A stretch of DNA of 64,000 nt from Phymorhynchus buccinoides (Eukaryota > Mollusca > Gastropoda > Neogastropoda > Raphitomidae), in NCBI GenBank assembly GCA_017654935.2, contig CM065699.1, forward strand, positions 1,063,074 to 1,127,073, read 5' to 3'. The notes under the pieces were generated by a model. That model saw only the letters and a list, made by a program, of their open reading frames with translations, did no database searches and had not been told where the DNA came from. The first letter of the stretch is position 1; every line of letters starts with the position of its first letter. The translations under genes were made by a program, and so were the position numbers. Below are positions 61,691-64,000 of this stretch, piece after piece.

Positions 61691-62037
61691 TGGTGGTGAT
61701 CTGTTATTATAAAGTACAGAGTAGAGGTGAAAAACCGGATTGGAGAGAATAGGGTGTTGTTGGGGGTGAGCGCGTTATGAAAGGTAAACTGGAGAGAGGG
61801 TGGGGAAAAAAGTGAGGGGGGAGGGCAAAAGACAAAGTCAAAGAAGGGATAGACAGACAAGGGCAAAGGTAAAGGTGACGCCCCCTCCTCCATTTCTTCT
61901 CGGTTGTTTCCATGTTTCCGCTCTTGCCTTTCTTACTGCGGATTGAGTACTTCATCCTCTATCGTCTGCTTTCATCCATTTACAGAATTATTAAACACAT
62001 TCATTCAATAATAGTAGAAGATAAAGGCAAGAGGGAA

Positions 62038-62235
62038 AAACGCAATGAACCAGGACTGTGACAAATGCTCCGCGGCTGTTGTGTGTACTGCACTACATAG
62101 GAGAGGGGGGGGGGGGGGGGGTGGTGGTGTGTGTCCTATTAGATAATGGCCTTTATCATGACTGCGACTAATTATTCAACAAAGATAATTAGCTGAAAAG
62201 GTTATTAATAAAATACAGCTTAATGTTTGGTAATT
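62038..62235. mobile_element. Partial second copy of the 59762-60208 MITE, inverted
   Basis: CGCAATGAACCA, ACTGTGACAAATGCT, a G run, ATAATGGCCTT, CATGACTGC and AAAGATAATTAGCTGAAAA follow the reverse complement of the first copy. It breaks off at TGTTTGGTAA; a possible continuation (TTGGTAAGAAAGGCAA) is at 62549, separated by about 310 bp of other sequence. Confidence 0.7.
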
Positions 62236-62239
62236 TTAC

Positions 62240-62548
62240 GCGTTGGACTGTAGAGGGGAAGTATTGTTTTTTGATCTTGATGTTTTTTTGCTCCTTCTGT
62301 TGCCCGCTTTTTGCTCCTTTTGCTATATTTGCTGTTTAATTGTTTGTCTGTGTTGATAAAGGCGCATTCGCCGAAATATCCAGTAGTTTTGTTTTGTCTC
62401 TTGTGAATAAAATAACGCCACTTTGCACTTGTCGTGTGGTTGTTTGTTTGTTGTATGTTCCAGTGACGTTGCAGTCTGTTTCAGGTGTCGTGTAGTTGTT
62501 TGTTTGTTGTATGTTCCAGTGACGTTGCAGTCTGTTTCATTTTTTTGG
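62240..62548. mobile_element. Possible Penelope-like or similar element end
   Basis: It contains TTGATAAAGGCGCATTCGCC GAAATATCC, a layout common near Penelope-like element ends (x-TGAxxAAGG stem CCGAAA). This is followed by TGAATAAAATAACGCC and a 57-bp direct repeat (GTCGTGTGGTTGTTTGTTTG, 62432 and 62489). The core departs from the canonical hammerhead CTGATGA. It appears inserted into the MITE copy. Confidence 0.3.
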
Positions 62549-62696
62549 TAAGAAAGGCAAGTGTGAAATTGCGGGGAGAGCTGAGAAATGTCGGCCAGAC
62601 AAGGACTCAACAAGGAGTGTTGGTTGGTTAGCTGGATGCTGAATGTTCATTATCAACACTTTGACATGGGATTGTCATGATAATGGGGCTGTCCAC

Positions 62697-62839
<143 letters not shown>

Positions 62840-63214
62840 TCGTTCTTTAGTTTAACGTCTGTTCACCCGCAAGTGATATTAGACAAAAAATATATATATA
62901 TAAAAATAAAAAAATAAAATAAAATAAAATAAATAAATAATTAAAAAAAAAAAGTATTGAAGTGAGTGTGTGTGAGTGCGTGGGTGGTAGTATTATTTAT
63001 GTGTTTTCCCTACACATCTATTCATACAAATCTAACTGAGTGCATATAAAAATTACATTAACAGATATATAAGATGGGAGGGAAGGGGGGGACATACAGT
63101 AACATTTCAAACTGACTTATGTAACATGAAGAGTTAAACAAGTGTGTCTTAATTTCTAAATGGCTAACAACAAAAATATAATAACACAATTTAAACCAAC
63201 AATTAATTAGTAAC

Positions 63215-64000
63215 TCAAAGACAAATACCAACAGGACTTATGTGCAGGATTTCTGAAAAACTTTTAAGGAGATTAAAGTTGTTTAAGATTTTTTCAATGG
63301 TTAAAGGCGTTTGATGGTTCAGCAATTCACCATCAGTTTTGTTGATTTGTTCTTTAATTCTAGGACAATATAGGAGCAAATGATTTATAGATATTTGATT
63401 TCCACATATGCACTTAACGTCTTTAGAAAATTTTGTTTTAAAAGCATTTAAACGAAGTTTAAACATCAAAGATACGATTTGTCTTAAACTTGTATCTTTG
63501 AGCTGTTTTAAAATTAAGTAGGAATTCATTGTACTTGAGCCTTTTATACAATAGCGTGAATATTGACTGTCTGAAGTCATTAACATGCTGTCAAACATTT
63601 TCTTTGGATAATTTTTCAATATGTTTATAATATTCATGCAGATCTAAATTCACATTAAGATGAATCGTTCCCTCGGAATTACGCGCTGCACTTCTAGCTG
63701 CTCGATCAACCAATTCATTTGAGTATATTCCACAATGGGAGGGAACCCAATAAAAAGTTACACTAATGTCTTTACTCGATAATTGATTAATTAAATGTTT
63801 GATCTCTAATATTTCAAGGCATATGTTAACATTTTGACCTTTAATAGCTTGTAATGCTGATTTCGAATCTACACAAAGTAATATTTTACAAGCATTTATA
63901 GGTAATTCTGCAGTATATTGTAATGCCATTAAAATAGCTAACAATTCTGCAGTAAAAATTGAATAATATTTACCTATATATCGTTTCTCTATTTTTAACG
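63215..64000 (-). pseudogene. Non-LTR retrotransposon 3' part: RNase H and C-terminal region
   Basis: The minus-strand frame from the window edge to 63591 encodes an RNase H domain with the acidic residues in context: FTAELLAILMAL (E), LLCVDSKSALQAIKG (D), FYWVPSHCGIYSNELVDRAA (H, D). A one-base shift near 63595 leads to 63637-63215, with a CICGNQISINHLLLYC Cys/His motif (C-x-C...H-x4-C) as in the tail of I/Ingi-group elements. The RT would lie right of the window. The shift argues that it is inactive. Confidence 0.88.

Overview
The window is eukaryotic nuclear DNA: spliced genes with GT-AG introns, several degenerate non-LTR retrotransposons, DNA-transposon fossils, long microsatellites and an exceptional load of tandem repeats. 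The one host gene recognised is the orthologue of the vertebrate chromatin cofactors ANKRD11/ANKRD12, on the minus strand. The transposon families, the gene sequence and the repeat style suggest an invertebrate, probably a mollusc (gastropod-like); that is inference.

ANKRD11/12-like gene (about 36 kb down to 1 kb, minus strand). Nine exons can be chained by splice sites, and all eight junctions have matching intron phase: A 35744-35831, B 33448-33633, C 26236-26427, D 25537-25679, E 22098-23292, F 14235-14433, G 11553-13462, H 5128-5336, I 1227-1358. A possible 36-nt microexon lies at 18723-18758. Together they encode about 1,418 residues: a basic N-terminal segment, an 'LSERQQ' motif, the four-unit ankyrin block (C-D-E), a low-complexity middle and the start of the conserved C-terminal domain. 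The first exon(s) and the last exon(s) were not found; the gene runs off the left edge and starts somewhere above 35.8 kb.

The most unusual feature is where the tandem arrays sit. At nine of the eighteen exon borders an array starts at or within a few bases of the splice site, and its units carry copies of that splice site in sense orientation, often with the adjoining exon edge (up to about 30 nt at donors, 0-12 nt at acceptors). The arrays within introns are otherwise of unrelated sequence and of period 26-119 bp. In the E-F intron the repeated unit looks like a complete frame-preserving microexon with both splice sites.

Region 37-64 kb holds no recognisable host exon. It contains more arrays (26, 54, 69, 33, 51, 36 bp), a poly-C-bearing array, (AG)n and (TG)n tracts, four degenerate non-LTR retrotransposons (45.9-48.5, 54.2-56.8, 58.0-59.5 and 63.2-64 kb; a fifth is at 8.4-9.6 kb), and DNA-transposon relics with visible terminal inverted repeats and target duplications. 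Three relics with CAG...CTG ends share 6-bp target duplications. Nearly all long open frames in the window are artefacts of stop-free tandem repeats.
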